Source: Bordetella genomosp. 5
GTDB taxonomy: Bacteria > Pseudomonadota > Gammaproteobacteria > Burkholderiales > Burkholderiaceae_B
NCBI RefSeq assembly: GCF_002261475.1
Contig: NZ_NEVN01000010.1
Location: 62,001-126,000 of the forward strand
Length of the DNA: 64,000 nucleotides
Direction of reading: 5' to 3'
Shown here piece by piece: positions 53,271 through 62,309 of the stretch. The number at the start of each line of letters is the position of its first letter. Position 1 is the stretch's first letter. Below the pieces are notes generated by a model. The model saw nothing but the letters and a program-made list of their open reading frames with translations, did not search any database and was not told the origin of the DNA. A program made the translations under genes and the position numbers.

Positions 53271-55055
53271 ATGTACTCGATGAGACAGAAGGCACTCCCC
53301 CGCTCGCTCGCTCCCCTGTTGCTCGGCCTCGTGCTGGTCACCGGCCCCGTTCTCGCGCAGCCGCAGGCGCGGGATCCCGCGGTGGCGAACATCGATCCGC
53401 TGGCGCCGGTGATGACCGAAGCGCGCGAACAGGCGATCGCGGCGGTCAAGGACGAGGCAACGCGCAACGCGCTGGCCGACATGCTCGGCATCCTGCGCCA
53501 CATGCAGCGCGTCGAGCTGCCGTACCGGCAGGCGCCGGGCCAGACGGTCTATGCGCCGTCGCGCCTCGCCGTGCTGTCCGACTACCCCGACGCACAGACG
53601 ATGATCGATGTGTACGCCGCCGGTATCGTGGGCGGTGTCGAGCCCGACGGCAGCATCAGCGTCATTCCGCCCTTCACGCTGCCCTATCTGCACACCTTCG
53701 ACTGGCGCACGATCTCGTACTCGGGCGGCCCCGACATTCCTGCCGAAAGCGAGGAAGGACCGGCCGTCACCCTGCAACGCAAGAACCCGAAGGCGCGCGG
53801 TGTGGTCGTGCCCGCCACCGATCCGGAGGGCGCCGTCCCCACCGTCATGACGGGCCGGCTGAATGTCGAGATTCCCAAGAGCGTGGCGGAAATCGCGTTC
53901 TCGCGCAACGAGATCGGCGAGGTCAAGGCGGCGGGCGATTATCTTTTCAAGTTGACGGCCATCGAGGGGCATCGCGTCGAGCTCGAGACCTGGCATCGCG
54001 ATGGCGGCGTTCCGGGTTTCGCCAGCGACGGCGTGATCGTCGAGGCGCGCGATACCAGCGGCAAGTTTCTCGGTCTGCACGCGCGGCTGTGGGAAGTGCC
54101 CGATCAATTCCAGCGCGGCCTGATCAAGCTCGACGAACTCACGGCCCAGGCGCGCGCCGGCAAGTTCCGCGCCAAAGACACGACCGATCTGCTGCAGAAG
54201 GCCGGCTGGCGCGACGCGCCCGCCACCATGCGCGGCCGCCTGGGTTTCAAGGGCACGGTCGATTCCGTGCGCGTGACGATGATGGTGCGCGAAGGCGAGC
54301 ACTTCACGCCCGTGACGCGCGACCTCGCCACGCCGGTGCTGCCCATCAACCGCGGCGTGAATGCCGAAGGCATGACACCGCTCAAGCTGGCCGGCGCGGC
54401 CTACGATCACGAGCTCGCCACCGAACTGCGCGATGGTCCGCTCGAGATCGAGCGCAAGGAGATGGCCAAGCGGATCAAGGTCGACGTCGTGCAGCTCGAC
54501 GGCTATCCCGTCGTGCGCTTCTCTTACCCCGATGTCCTGAGCAACCGCTTCTTCCAGACGCCGGTGCGTTTCGGTCTCGAAGACGCCGAGTCCGTGTCGG
54601 TGACCTTCTACGATGCCGCGGGCAAGCCGCTGGCGGGCGAGGAAGGCCGCGCGTGGGGCCGGGTGGACGAAGGCATCGGCTACGATCCCGGCGGATTCAG
54701 CGGCGTGCCGGTACGCGCCGCCGGACAGATTGCACCGCGCCGCGTCGCCGATCTGCCGCGTCGCACCCTGACCCCGGGCAAGTTGCCCGATGGCATCGAG
54801 ATCGACCGCAACATGGTCACGGTCGACACCTCACGTCATCCGTACGACACCGCGGGCATGCTGTGGCTGGCCAAGGACGCCACCGGCCGCTATCTGGTCC
54901 TGACCGGCCGCATGGCGCTGAACGATCCCGAATCGGGCAACACCTCGATCGTGCATTACTTCCAGGGCGACGTCGCAACGCTGGAAACCATCGAGCGCGG
55001 CAAGGTCGAGCGCGTTCCGTTCAAGTTCGACGTCAGGCTTCCGACCCCGGGCTGA
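53271..55055 (+). CDS. Exported protein of unknown function
   Basis: The 594-residue protein starts MYSMRQKALPRSLAPLLLGLVLVTGPVLAQPQ, with the ATG at 53280 as an alternative start. Its signal peptide is cleaved after VLA-Q. The mature part is mixed beta-rich sequence with repeated pairs of aromatic and charged residues (FSYPDVLSNRFFQTPVRFGL, VSVTFYDAAGKPLAG) and no catalytic motif I can recognise. There is no lipobox or membrane anchor, so it should be periplasmic or secreted. It is monocistronic, ending 24 bases before the convergent XRE regulator gene. Confidence 0.75.
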   Translation: MYSMRQKALPRSLAPLLLGLVLVTGPVLAQPQARDPAVANIDPLAPVMTEAREQAIAAVKDEATRNALADMLGILRHMQRVELPYRQAPGQTVYAPSRLAVLSDYPDAQTMIDVYAAGIVGGVEPDGSISVIPPFTLPYLHTFDWRTISYSGGPDIPAESEEGPAVTLQRKNPKARGVVVPATDPEGAVPTVMTGRLNVEIPKSVAEIAFSRNEIGEVKAAGDYLFKLTAIEGHRVELETWHRDGGVPGFASDGVIVEARDTSGKFLGLHARLWEVPDQFQRGLIKLDELTAQARAGKFRAKDTTDLLQKAGWRDAPATMRGRLGFKGTVDSVRVTMMVREGEHFTPVTRDLATPVLPINRGVNAEGMTPLKLAGAAYDHELATELRDGPLEIERKEMAKRIKVDVVQLDGYPVVRFSYPDVLSNRFFQTPVRFGLEDAESVSVTFYDAAGKPLAGEEGRAWGRVDEGIGYDPGGFSGVPVRAAGQIAPRRVADLPRRTLTPGKLPDGIEIDRNMVTVDTSRHPYDTAGMLWLAKDATGRYLVLTGRMALNDPESGNTSIVHYFQGDVATLETIERGKVERVPFKFDVRLPTPG

Positions 55056-55079
55056 CAGACGGGCGCGCGGCCCGCCGCC

Positions 55080-55607
55080 CTACTCCTCGCTTGCGATCAC
55101 GAGCAGCACCTCGGCCGGTTGCGCACCGACCGAGGTGATCTTGTGCGGAATGCTCGAATTGAAATGCGCGCTGTCGCCCGCGCCGAGCTGCTCCGTGCGC
55201 CGCGCCAATTGCAGCGTGACCTTGCCCTTGAGCACGTACAGGATCTCTTCCCCCTTGTGATGACTCATGGGGTGATTGCGCACCGGCTCGTCCGTGGGCG
55301 ACAAAACGAAGGCCACCAGCTTGTGTCCGCGCTGCGTGCCCGACACCAGCCGCGGCCCGGGCTCGGCGCGCTTGCGCCCCGTGGGTGCGCGATAGATCGC
55401 CACCGGGTCGTCCTCGCCCGATTCTGAAAACAGCTCCTCCACCGTGACGCCCAGCGCCTTCGCGATCTTCAGCGCCGCGCCGATCGACGGCGTGGACACG
55501 CCGCGCTCCAGCTTGGAGAGGTAGCTGCGCGTCAGCTCCGCCGCCTGCGCGAGCTCCTCCAGGGTCTTGCCGGCCTGCACCCGCAGCAATTTCAGCTTGA
55601 CGGACAT
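55080..55607 (-). CDS. XRE-family regulator with C-terminal cupin
   Basis: The 175-residue protein has an N-terminal helix-turn-helix (LKLLRVQAGKTLEELAQAAELTRSYLSKLERG, residues about 5-36, with STPSIGAALKIAKALGV) and a C-terminal cupin (NHPMSHHKGEEILYVLKGKVTLQL, GDSAHFNSSIPHKITS). Members of this class sense small carboxylates or amines and regulate adjacent transport or catabolic genes. It is divergent from the Bug gene across 92 bases holding a perfect palindrome, so it probably regulates both itself and that operon. Confidence 0.9.
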   Translation of the reverse strand: MSVKLKLLRVQAGKTLEELAQAAELTRSYLSKLERGVSTPSIGAALKIAKALGVTVEELFSESGEDDPVAIYRAPTGRKRAEPGPRLVSGTQRGHKLVAFVLSPTDEPVRNHPMSHHKGEEILYVLKGKVTLQLARRTEQLGAGDSAHFNSSIPHKITSVGAQPAEVLLVIASEE

Positions 55608-55617
55608 TTCTTTCCTT

Positions 55618-55635
55618 TAGGACACTTGTGTCCTA
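55618..55635. promoter_or_regulatory. Palindromic operator between the XRE regulator and the Bug operon
   Basis: TAGGACAC-TT-GTGTCCTA is a perfect 8-bp inverted repeat with a two-base centre. It lies 10 bases upstream of the regulator start and about 65 bases upstream of the Bug start. This is a good candidate binding site for the divergent XRE-cupin dimer. Confidence 0.75.
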
Positions 55636-55699
55636 GAATATGTATTGTGTCATTCAAACAACAAAGTTCCTATTCGACACAATCCCTGGAGACAATGTC

Positions 55700-56683
55700 A
55701 TGGCGTTCGGAAACCGTTGCACACCCCTCATTTTCGCAGCCCTGTTTAGCACCACCGCGCTCGTCCCGCAAATCGCCGCGGCCGACACCTATCCGGCCCA
55801 GCCGGTGCGCCTGATCATTCCGTTCGGCGCGGGCGGCATCACCGATGTGGCAGGACGGCTCGTGGGCCAGTATTTGAGCGAGGAGCTCAAGCAGCAGGTC
55901 GTGGTGGAAAACCGCCCCGGCGCGGGTGGCGCGATCGCCGCCCAGACGCTCGTGAGCGCCAAGCCCGACGGCTACACGATCCTGCTGGGCACGGTCGGCA
56001 CGCAGGTGGTCAACAAGATGCTGTACTCCAAGCTCAATTACGATCCCGCCGCCATGACACCTGTGTCGTTGGTGAGCAATTCGCCTTACGTGCTGGCGGT
56101 GAGCGAAGGCGTGACCGCCAAGGACCTGCCGGGCCTGGTCACGCAGGCCAAGGCCAATCCGGGCAAGCTCAACTTCGGCTCCGCCGGTAATGGCAGCTCG
56201 CCGCACCTGGGTATCGAGCTGTTCAAGCTCGCTACCGGCACCGACATCATGCACGTGCCGTTCAAGAGCGGCGCCGAGGCCGTCAATGCCGCCATCGGCA
56301 AGCAGGTCGACATCGTGATCGACGCCATTCCCGTGATCCAGCCGCAGGCCAAAGCCGGACGCCTGACCGTGCTCGGCATTGCCGCCGACAAGCGCAACGC
56401 CGCCGAACCGGAGGTGCGCACGAGTGTCGAGCAGGGGATTCCGGCATTCCAGATCGGCTCGTGGAATGCGCTGCTGGCGCCGGGCGGCACTCCCGCCGAC
56501 CGCGTCGAGATTCTGAACCAGGCCCTGACGCGCGTGCTGCAGCGCCCCGAAGTCGTGTCCCGGCTGGCCGGCATGGGCATCGAGCCGATGGCCACCGGTC
56601 CGGCGGCGTATCGCGAACACGTGGCGCGCGAAACCGAAAAATGGTCCAAGGTGATCGCGGCCGCGGGCACCCGCCTCGACTGA
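55700..56683 (+). CDS. Bug-family tripartite tricarboxylate-type substrate-binding protein
   Basis: The 327-residue protein starts at the ATG at 55700 (TGGAGAC ribosome site). It has a signal peptide (ending IAAADTYPAQP) and the Bug/TctC signature (VRLIIPFGAGGITDVAGRLVGQYLS, VVENRPGAGGAIAAQTL, DGYTILLG, KLNFGSAGNGSSPHLGIELF, MHVPFKSGAEAV). These periplasmic proteins bind carboxylates for TctAB-type carriers or for signalling. No membrane subunits are nearby, as is common for Bordetella-type Bug genes. It is the first gene of an operon with a GST and an aldolase. Confidence 0.93.
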   Translation: MAFGNRCTPLIFAALFSTTALVPQIAAADTYPAQPVRLIIPFGAGGITDVAGRLVGQYLSEELKQQVVVENRPGAGGAIAAQTLVSAKPDGYTILLGTVGTQVVNKMLYSKLNYDPAAMTPVSLVSNSPYVLAVSEGVTAKDLPGLVTQAKANPGKLNFGSAGNGSSPHLGIELFKLATGTDIMHVPFKSGAEAVNAAIGKQVDIVIDAIPVIQPQAKAGRLTVLGIAADKRNAAEPEVRTSVEQGIPAFQIGSWNALLAPGGTPADRVEILNQALTRVLQRPEVVSRLAGMGIEPMATGPAAYREHVARETEKWSKVIAAAGTRLD

Positions 56684-56695
56684 ACGGAGACGACG

Positions 56696-57346
56696 ATGAT
56701 TCTTTACGACACCCTGCGATCCGGCAATGCCTGGAAGGCCCGTCTGATGGCCGCCTTCGCGGGCATCCCGCTCGAGCGCCGCACCCTGTCGATCGACCGC
56801 GGTGACCTGGCCCGGCCGGCGTTCCTGGACGTGGCGCCCCTTGCGCATGTTCCGGTGCTGCAGTTGCCCGACGGCTCGCACTTGCCGGAATCGCAGGGCA
56901 TTCTGTTTTACCTGGCCCAGGGCACGCCCTGGTGGCCGGCCACCCCGCTGGAGCAGGCGCGCGTGCTCAGCTGGATGGGCTTCGAGCAGGACCGCCACAT
57001 GAAGCCCCTGGCGCAATTGCGGCTGCACCTCGCCCTGCACCAGGATGCCGACCCGCAGAGCGCGTTGTTCCGCGGCTATGCCGACGCCGCGCGCGCCGCA
57101 CTGGCCGCACTTGACGCGCAGCTCGCGCGTCAGGGCGAACAGGCATGGGTGGCCACCGCGGCGCATCCTTCCATCGCGGACGTGGCACTCTATCCGTATA
57201 CGCGCATGGCGCCCATGGGCGGCATCGCGCTCGAGCCCTACCCGGCCATCGGCCGCTGGCTCCGCCGTCTCGAGGCCCTGCCCGGCTATCAGCCGCTGTT
57301 TCCGGGGCAGCCCGACCGCAATCTATCCACCGCAGAACACGCCTGA
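56696..57346 (+). CDS. Glutathione S-transferase family protein
   Basis: The 216-residue protein has an N-terminal thioredoxin-like domain (MILYDTLRSGNAWKARLMAAFAGIPLERRTL, with cis-Pro segment HVPVLQLPDG and PESQGILFYLA in place of the usual ES-A-I glutathione contact). The C-terminal part is all-helical (WMGFEQDRHMKPLAQLRLHLAL, then HPSIADVALYPYTRMA). It starts 12 bases after the Bug gene and ends nine bases before the aldolase gene. Substrate is unknown; linkage suggests a step in the same carboxylate or aromatic degradation. Confidence 0.88.
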   Translation: MILYDTLRSGNAWKARLMAAFAGIPLERRTLSIDRGDLARPAFLDVAPLAHVPVLQLPDGSHLPESQGILFYLAQGTPWWPATPLEQARVLSWMGFEQDRHMKPLAQLRLHLALHQDADPQSALFRGYADAARAALAALDAQLARQGEQAWVATAAHPSIADVALYPYTRMAPMGGIALEPYPAIGRWLRRLEALPGYQPLFPGQPDRNLSTAEHA

Positions 57347-57355
57347 GATCCCATC

Positions 57356-58162
57356 ATGAACGCATCCGATACCTTCAATCTGGACAAAGCCACGCTGGTG
57401 TCCCAATCCACCAGCAAGATGGACGCGCACTTCGATGACAGCGCCTATACCCTGCGCCAGAAGCTGGCGCTCACCTGCCGCATTCTGTTCGACAACGGGC
57501 ACGACTCGGGGCTGGCCGGCCAGATCACGAGCCGCACCGGCGTCGACGGGCAGTTCCTGACGCAACGGCTGGGCCTGGGCTTCGACGAAATCTCCGAAGC
57601 GAACCTGCTCGTGGTCGACGAACACCTCAACGTGCTCGAGGGCGACGGCATGCCGAACCCGGCCAACCGCTTCCATTCGTGGGTGTACCGGGCGCGGCCC
57701 GATGTCAATTGCATCATCCACACGCATGCGGTCCACACCGCGGCGCTGGGCATGCTCGAAACCCCGCTGATCGTCTCGCACATGGACAACTGCGTGCTGT
57801 ACGACGACGTGGCGTTCGTGGGCCACTGGCCCGGCGTGCCCGTGGGCAACGAAGAAGGCGAACTGATCGCCGGCGCACTGGGCCAGAAGCGCGCGCTGAT
57901 GCTGTCGCATCACGGCCTGCTCATTGCCGGCAGCTCGGTCGAAGAGGCCTGCGTGCTGGCCATCGCCTTCGAGCGCGCGGCCCGCATGCAGCTGCTCGCG
58001 ATGGCCGCGGGCGAGGTCAAGCCGATCGACCCGGTACTCGGCAAGGAAGCCCATGACTGGATCCTGCGCCCCAAGCGCAACGCCATCGCCTTCGACTACT
58101 ACGCGCGCCGCACGCTCAAGAATCCGCACCACGCCGATTGCCTGGGCGCAACGGGCGGCTAG
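57356..58162 (+). CDS. Class II aldolase/adducin family protein
   Basis: The 268-residue protein has the class II aldolase core: LALTCRILFDNGHDSGLAGQITSR, RPDVNCIIHTHAVHTAALGM (zinc His pair), and ALMLSHHGLLIAG (third His region). Family enzymes cleave or epimerise hydroxy-phospho or free sugar acids, or are decarboxylases. The reaction here is not identifiable. It is the last gene of the Bug-GST operon, and its stop codon TAG is the first base triplet of the tandem repeat that follows. Confidence 0.9.
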   Translation: MNASDTFNLDKATLVSQSTSKMDAHFDDSAYTLRQKLALTCRILFDNGHDSGLAGQITSRTGVDGQFLTQRLGLGFDEISEANLLVVDEHLNVLEGDGMPNPANRFHSWVYRARPDVNCIIHTHAVHTAALGMLETPLIVSHMDNCVLYDDVAFVGHWPGVPVGNEEGELIAGALGQKRALMLSHHGLLIAGSSVEEACVLAIAFERAARMQLLAMAAGEVKPIDPVLGKEAHDWILRPKRNAIAFDYYARRTLKNPHHADCLGATGG

Positions 58163-58245
58163 TCGTGGACGGCTGGTCGCGGACGGCCAGTCGCGGGCGG
58201 CCCGTCGCGGATGGCCAGTCGCAGGCGGCGAGCTGCGGACGGCTC
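58162..58245 (+). repeat. Six tandem 14-bp units in an intergenic region
   Basis: Units such as GTCGCGGACGGCCA run head to tail from the aldolase stop to about 58245, with a degenerate seventh copy following. The remaining 220 bases to the acnD start contain no gene. A CCTCCC/GGGAGG inverted repeat near 58404-58431 lies in the likely acnD leader. Confidence 0.88.
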
Positions 58246-58465
58246 GTTGCACGGGAGGGGCGGCCCGGCCGGCTCCACCCCGGCGCCGTCCGGTCCTGCT
58301 GCGGTGCAAGCTGCTTTCCGGCGCCGGGCCTACTACACTGGTCGATTGCGTCTGGACGATACCCGTCCGGATAAGCGACACTGATCATGTTCGCCGACGG
58401 CCTCCCCCGCCTATCCCGCGCGGGAGGTCTTCTTGCGCTCCGTCGCCAAGGATAGGAAGCCCGCC

Positions 58466-61060
58466 ATGAACACGCATTACCGCAAACGCCTGCCCGGCAC
58501 CTCGCTCGACTACTTCGATGCCCGCCAGGCCGTCGAAGACATCCAGGCCGGCGCCTGGGCCACGCTGCCCTACACCTCGCGCGTCCTCGCCGAAAACCTG
58601 GTGCGCCGCTGCGATCCGGCCACGCTCACCGATTCGCTCAAGCAGCTGATCGAGCGCCGCCGCGACATGGACTTCCCGTGGTTTCCGGCGCGCGTGGTGT
58701 GCCACGACATCCTCGGCCAGACGGCGCTGGTGGATCTGGCGGGTCTGCGCGACGCCATCGCGGATGCCGGCGGCGACCCCGCCAAGATCAATCCGGTCGT
58801 GCCCACTCAGCTGATCGTCGACCACTCGCTGGCGGTCGAATACCCGGGCTTCGACAAAGACGCCTTCGAGAAGAACCGCGCCGTCGAAGACCGCCGCAAC
58901 GAAGACCGCTTCCATTTCATCAACTGGACCAAGCAGGCCTTCCGCAACGTCGACGTGATTCCGCCCGGCAACGGCATCATGCATCAGATCAATCTCGAGA
59001 AGATGTCGCCGGTGGTGCAGGTGCGCGACGGCGTGGCCTTCCCCGACACCTGCGTGGGCACCGACAGCCACACGCCGCACGTCGACGCGCTGGGCGTGAT
59101 CGCCATCGGCGTGGGTGGCCTCGAAGCCGAAAACGTCATGCTGGGCCGCGCCTCCTGGATGCGCCTGCCCGACATCGTCGGCGTCGAGCTCACGGGCCGC
59201 CCCCAGCCCGGCATCACCTGTACCGACATCGTGCTCGCGCTCACCGAGTTCCTGCGCCGCGAAAAGGTCGTGGGCGCCTACATCGAGTTCCTCGGCGAAG
59301 GCGCGAGCGCGCTCACCATCGGCGACCGCGCCACGATCTCCAACATGACGCCGGAGTTCGGCGCCACCGCCGCGATGTTCTACATCGACGGCCAGACCAT
59401 CGATTACCTCACCCTCACCGGCCGCGACGACGATCAGGTCAAGCTGGTCGAAACCTACGCCAGGCAGGCCGGCCTCTGGGCCGACGACCTCAAGCACGCC
59501 GAATACGAGCGCATGCTGGGCTTCGACCTGTCCAGCGTCGTGCGTAACATGGCCGGCCCGTCCAACCCGCACAAGCGCCTGCCCACCTCCGATCTCGCCG
59601 CGCGCGGCATCGCCGGGGCCTGGGAAGAAAAGCCGGGCGAGATGCCCGACGGCGCGGTCATCATCGCCGCCATCACCAGCTGCACCAACACCAGCAACCC
59701 GCGCAACGTGATCGCGGCCGCCCTGCTCGCGCGCAACGCCAATCGTGCCGGCCTCACCCGCAAACCCTGGGTCAAGAGCTCGCTGGCGCCTGGTTCCAAG
59801 GCCGTCCAGCTTTACCTCGAAGAATCCGGCCTGCTGCCCGAGCTCGAGCAGCTCGGCTTCGGCATCGTGGCCTTCGCCTGCACCACCTGCAACGGCATGA
59901 GCGGCGCGCTCGACCCCGTGATCCAGCAGGAGATCATCGACCGCGACCTGTACGCCACCGCCGTGCTGTCGGGCAATCGCAACTTCGACGGCCGCATCCA
60001 TCCCTATGCCAAGCAGGCCTTCCTGGCCTCGCCGCCTCTGGTGATCGCCTATGCCATCGCCGGCACGGTGCGCTTCGACATCGAGCGCGACGTGCTGGGC
60101 ACCGACGCCAGCGGCAAGCCCGTCACGCTCAAGGACATCTGGCCCAGCGACGCCGAGATCGACGCCGTGGTCGCGGCCAGCGTCAAGCCGGAGCAGTTCC
60201 GCAAGGTGTACGAGCCGATGTTCACGTTCACCAAAGAAGACACGGGCAAGACCGATCCGCTGTACGACTGGCGGCCGCAAAGCACCTACATCCGTCGCCC
60301 GCCCTACTGGGAAGGCGCGCTGGCCGGCGAGCGCACGCTGCGCGGCATGCGGCCGCTCGCCGTGCTCGGCGACAACATCACGACCGACCATCTCTCGCCG
60401 TCCAACGCCATCATGGCCGACAGCGCCGCGGGCGAATACCTGGCGAAGATGGGTCTGCCCGAAGAAGACTTCAACTCCTACGCCACGCACCGCGGCGACC
60501 ACCTCACCGCACAGCGCGCCACCTTCGCCAATCCCAAGCTCATCAACGAGATGGCGGTGGTCGGCGGCCAGGTCAAGCAGGGATCGCTCGCGCGCATCGA
60601 GCCCGAGGGCAAGGTGGTGCGCATGTGGGAAGCCATCGAAACCTACATGGATCGCAGCCAGCCGCTCATCATCGTGGCAGGCGCCGATTACGGCCAGGGC
60701 TCGTCGCGCGACTGGGCCGCCAAGGGCGTGCGTCTGGCCGGCGTCGAGGCCATCGTGGCCGAGGGCTTCGAGCGCATCCACCGCACCAACCTGATCGGGA
60801 TGGGCGTGCTGCCGCTGGAGTTTCTGGCAGGCACCGACCGCAAGACCCTCGCGATCGATGGCACCGAGACGTTCGACGTCGTCGGCGAGCGCGTGCCGCG
60901 CGCCACGCTCACGCTGGTGATCCATCGCCGCAACGGTGAGCGCATCGATGTGCCGGTCACCTGTCGCCTCGACACCGCCGAAGAAGTCTCGATCTACGAA
61001 GCGGGCGGCGTGTTGCAGCGCTTCGCACAAGACTTCCTCGAATCCACCCAAGCAGCCTGA
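58466..61060 (+). CDS. acnD: AcnD-type Fe/S-dependent 2-methylcitrate dehydratase (aconitase family)
   Basis: The 864-residue aconitase-superfamily enzyme has cluster cysteines in TSCTNTSNPRN and ACTTCNGMSG, PDTCVGTDSHTPHVDALGVIAIGVGG, and the C-terminal swivel domain (NITTDHLSPSNAI, GADYGQGSSRDWAAKGVRLAGV). Its length and N-terminus (MNTHYRKRLPGTSLDYFDARQAV) are those of AcnD, not AcnA. Linkage to prpF supports this, since AcnD needs PrpF to act in the methylcitrate cycle of propionate degradation. AGGAAGC precedes the ATG at 58466. prpB and prpC are not in the window. Confidence 0.93.
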   Translation: MNTHYRKRLPGTSLDYFDARQAVEDIQAGAWATLPYTSRVLAENLVRRCDPATLTDSLKQLIERRRDMDFPWFPARVVCHDILGQTALVDLAGLRDAIADAGGDPAKINPVVPTQLIVDHSLAVEYPGFDKDAFEKNRAVEDRRNEDRFHFINWTKQAFRNVDVIPPGNGIMHQINLEKMSPVVQVRDGVAFPDTCVGTDSHTPHVDALGVIAIGVGGLEAENVMLGRASWMRLPDIVGVELTGRPQPGITCTDIVLALTEFLRREKVVGAYIEFLGEGASALTIGDRATISNMTPEFGATAAMFYIDGQTIDYLTLTGRDDDQVKLVETYARQAGLWADDLKHAEYERMLGFDLSSVVRNMAGPSNPHKRLPTSDLAARGIAGAWEEKPGEMPDGAVIIAAITSCTNTSNPRNVIAAALLARNANRAGLTRKPWVKSSLAPGSKAVQLYLEESGLLPELEQLGFGIVAFACTTCNGMSGALDPVIQQEIIDRDLYATAVLSGNRNFDGRIHPYAKQAFLASPPLVIAYAIAGTVRFDIERDVLGTDASGKPVTLKDIWPSDAEIDAVVAASVKPEQFRKVYEPMFTFTKEDTGKTDPLYDWRPQSTYIRRPPYWEGALAGERTLRGMRPLAVLGDNITTDHLSPSNAIMADSAAGEYLAKMGLPEEDFNSYATHRGDHLTAQRATFANPKLINEMAVVGGQVKQGSLARIEPEGKVVRMWEAIETYMDRSQPLIIVAGADYGQGSSRDWAAKGVRLAGVEAIVAEGFERIHRTNLIGMGVLPLEFLAGTDRKTLAIDGTETFDVVGERVPRATLTLVIHRRNGERIDVPVTCRLDTAEEVSIYEAGGVLQRFAQDFLESTQAA

Positions 61061-61068
61061 ACCTCACC

Positions 61069-61093
61069 GGAGGCGGCCCGAGCGGCCGCCTCC
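61069..61093 (+). other. Hairpin between acnD and prpF
   Basis: GGAGGCGGCC (61069-61078) and GGCCGCCTCC (61084-61093) form a perfect 10-bp stem with a five-base loop. No T run follows, and prpF starts 20 bases later, so it is more likely an mRNA processing or stability element than a full terminator. Confidence 0.7.
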
Positions 61094-61112
61094 GTCCGCT
61101 AGGACTCCCGAC

Positions 61113-62309
61113 ATGGCCTTTCTACCCCAGCTTCGTATTCCCGCCACCTACATGCGCGGTGGCACCAGCAAGGGCGTGTTCTTCCGTCTGCAAGACCTCC
61201 CGGAAGCCGCCCGCAAGCCCGGCCCCGCGCGCGATGCGCTGCTGTTGCGCGTGATCGGCAGCCCCGATCCCTACGCCAAGCAGATCGACGGCATGGGCGG
61301 CGCCACTTCCAGCACCAGCAAGACCGTCATCCTCGATCGCAGCACGCGGCCCGATCACGATGTCGACTATCTCTTCGGCCAGGTGTCGATCGATAGCGCC
61401 TTCGTCGACTGGAGCGGCAACTGCGGCAACCTCAGCGCCGCCGTGGGCGCGTTCGCGATCTCGGCCGGCCTGGTCGACCCTGCGCGCGTGCCGCGCGACG
61501 GCACGGCCGTGATCCGGATCTGGCAGGCCAACATCGGCAAGACCATCCTGGGCCACATCCCCATGGCCGACGGTCAGGTGGTCGAGAGCGGCGACTTCGA
61601 ACTCGACGGCGTCACCTTCCCGGCCGCCGAAGTGCAGCTCGAGTTCCTCGATCCGGCCGACGAAGGCGAAGGCGACGCGGGCGGCGCGATGTTCCCCACG
61701 GGCAACGTCGTGGACACCTTCGAGGTGCCCGGCTTCGGCACGCTCGAGGCCACCTTCATCAATGCCGGCATCCCGACCATCTTCGTCAATGCCGAGGCCA
61801 TCGGCTACACCGGCAGCGAGCTCCAGGACGCCATCAACGGCGACGCCCAGGCGCTCGCGCGCTTCGAGACGCTGCGGGCCCACGGCGCCGTGCGCATGGG
61901 CCTGATCCAGGACGTCGCCGAGGCCGCCAAGCGCCAGCACACGCCCAAGATCGCGTTCGTCGCGCCCCCCGCCGACTACGTCGCGTCCAGCGGCAAGGCG
62001 GTCAAGGCCGGCGACATCGATCTGCGGGTGCGGGCACTCTCCATGGGCAAGCTGCATCACGCCATGATGGGCACCGCCGCGGTCGCCATCGGCACCGCCG
62101 CCGCCATTCCGGGCACGCTGGTCAATCTGGCCGCCGGGGGCGGCCAACGCGAAGCCGTGCGCTTCGGCCATCCCTCGGGCACGCTGCGCGTGGGCGCCCA
62201 GGCGCAGCTCGACAACGGCCAATGGAAGGTCACCAAGGCCATCATGAGCCGTAGCGCGCGGGTGCTGATGGAAGGCACCGTGCGGGTGCCGGCCGAGACG
62301 CTGGGCTAG
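61113..62309 (+). CDS. prpF: PrpF, aconitate isomerase partner of AcnD
   Basis: The 398-residue protein starts MAFLPQLRIPATYMRGGTSKGVFFRL and has the PrpF double-hotdog-like signature: GGATSSTSKTVIL with the catalytic Lys, SGNCGNLSAAVGAFAI with the conserved Cys, and RFGHPSGTLRVGA. PrpF isomerises trans-aconitate or the methyl analogue made by AcnD. The ATG at 61113 gives the family N-terminus; a longer in-frame run into acnD was rejected. Its stop overlaps that of the convergent FMN-binding protein. Confidence 0.93.
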   Translation: MAFLPQLRIPATYMRGGTSKGVFFRLQDLPEAARKPGPARDALLLRVIGSPDPYAKQIDGMGGATSSTSKTVILDRSTRPDHDVDYLFGQVSIDSAFVDWSGNCGNLSAAVGAFAISAGLVDPARVPRDGTAVIRIWQANIGKTILGHIPMADGQVVESGDFELDGVTFPAAEVQLEFLDPADEGEGDAGGAMFPTGNVVDTFEVPGFGTLEATFINAGIPTIFVNAEAIGYTGSELQDAINGDAQALARFETLRAHGAVRMGLIQDVAEAAKRQHTPKIAFVAPPADYVASSGKAVKAGDIDLRVRALSMGKLHHAMMGTAAVAIGTAAAIPGTLVNLAAGGGQREAVRFGHPSGTLRVGAQAQLDNGQWKVTKAIMSRSARVLMEGTVRVPAETLG

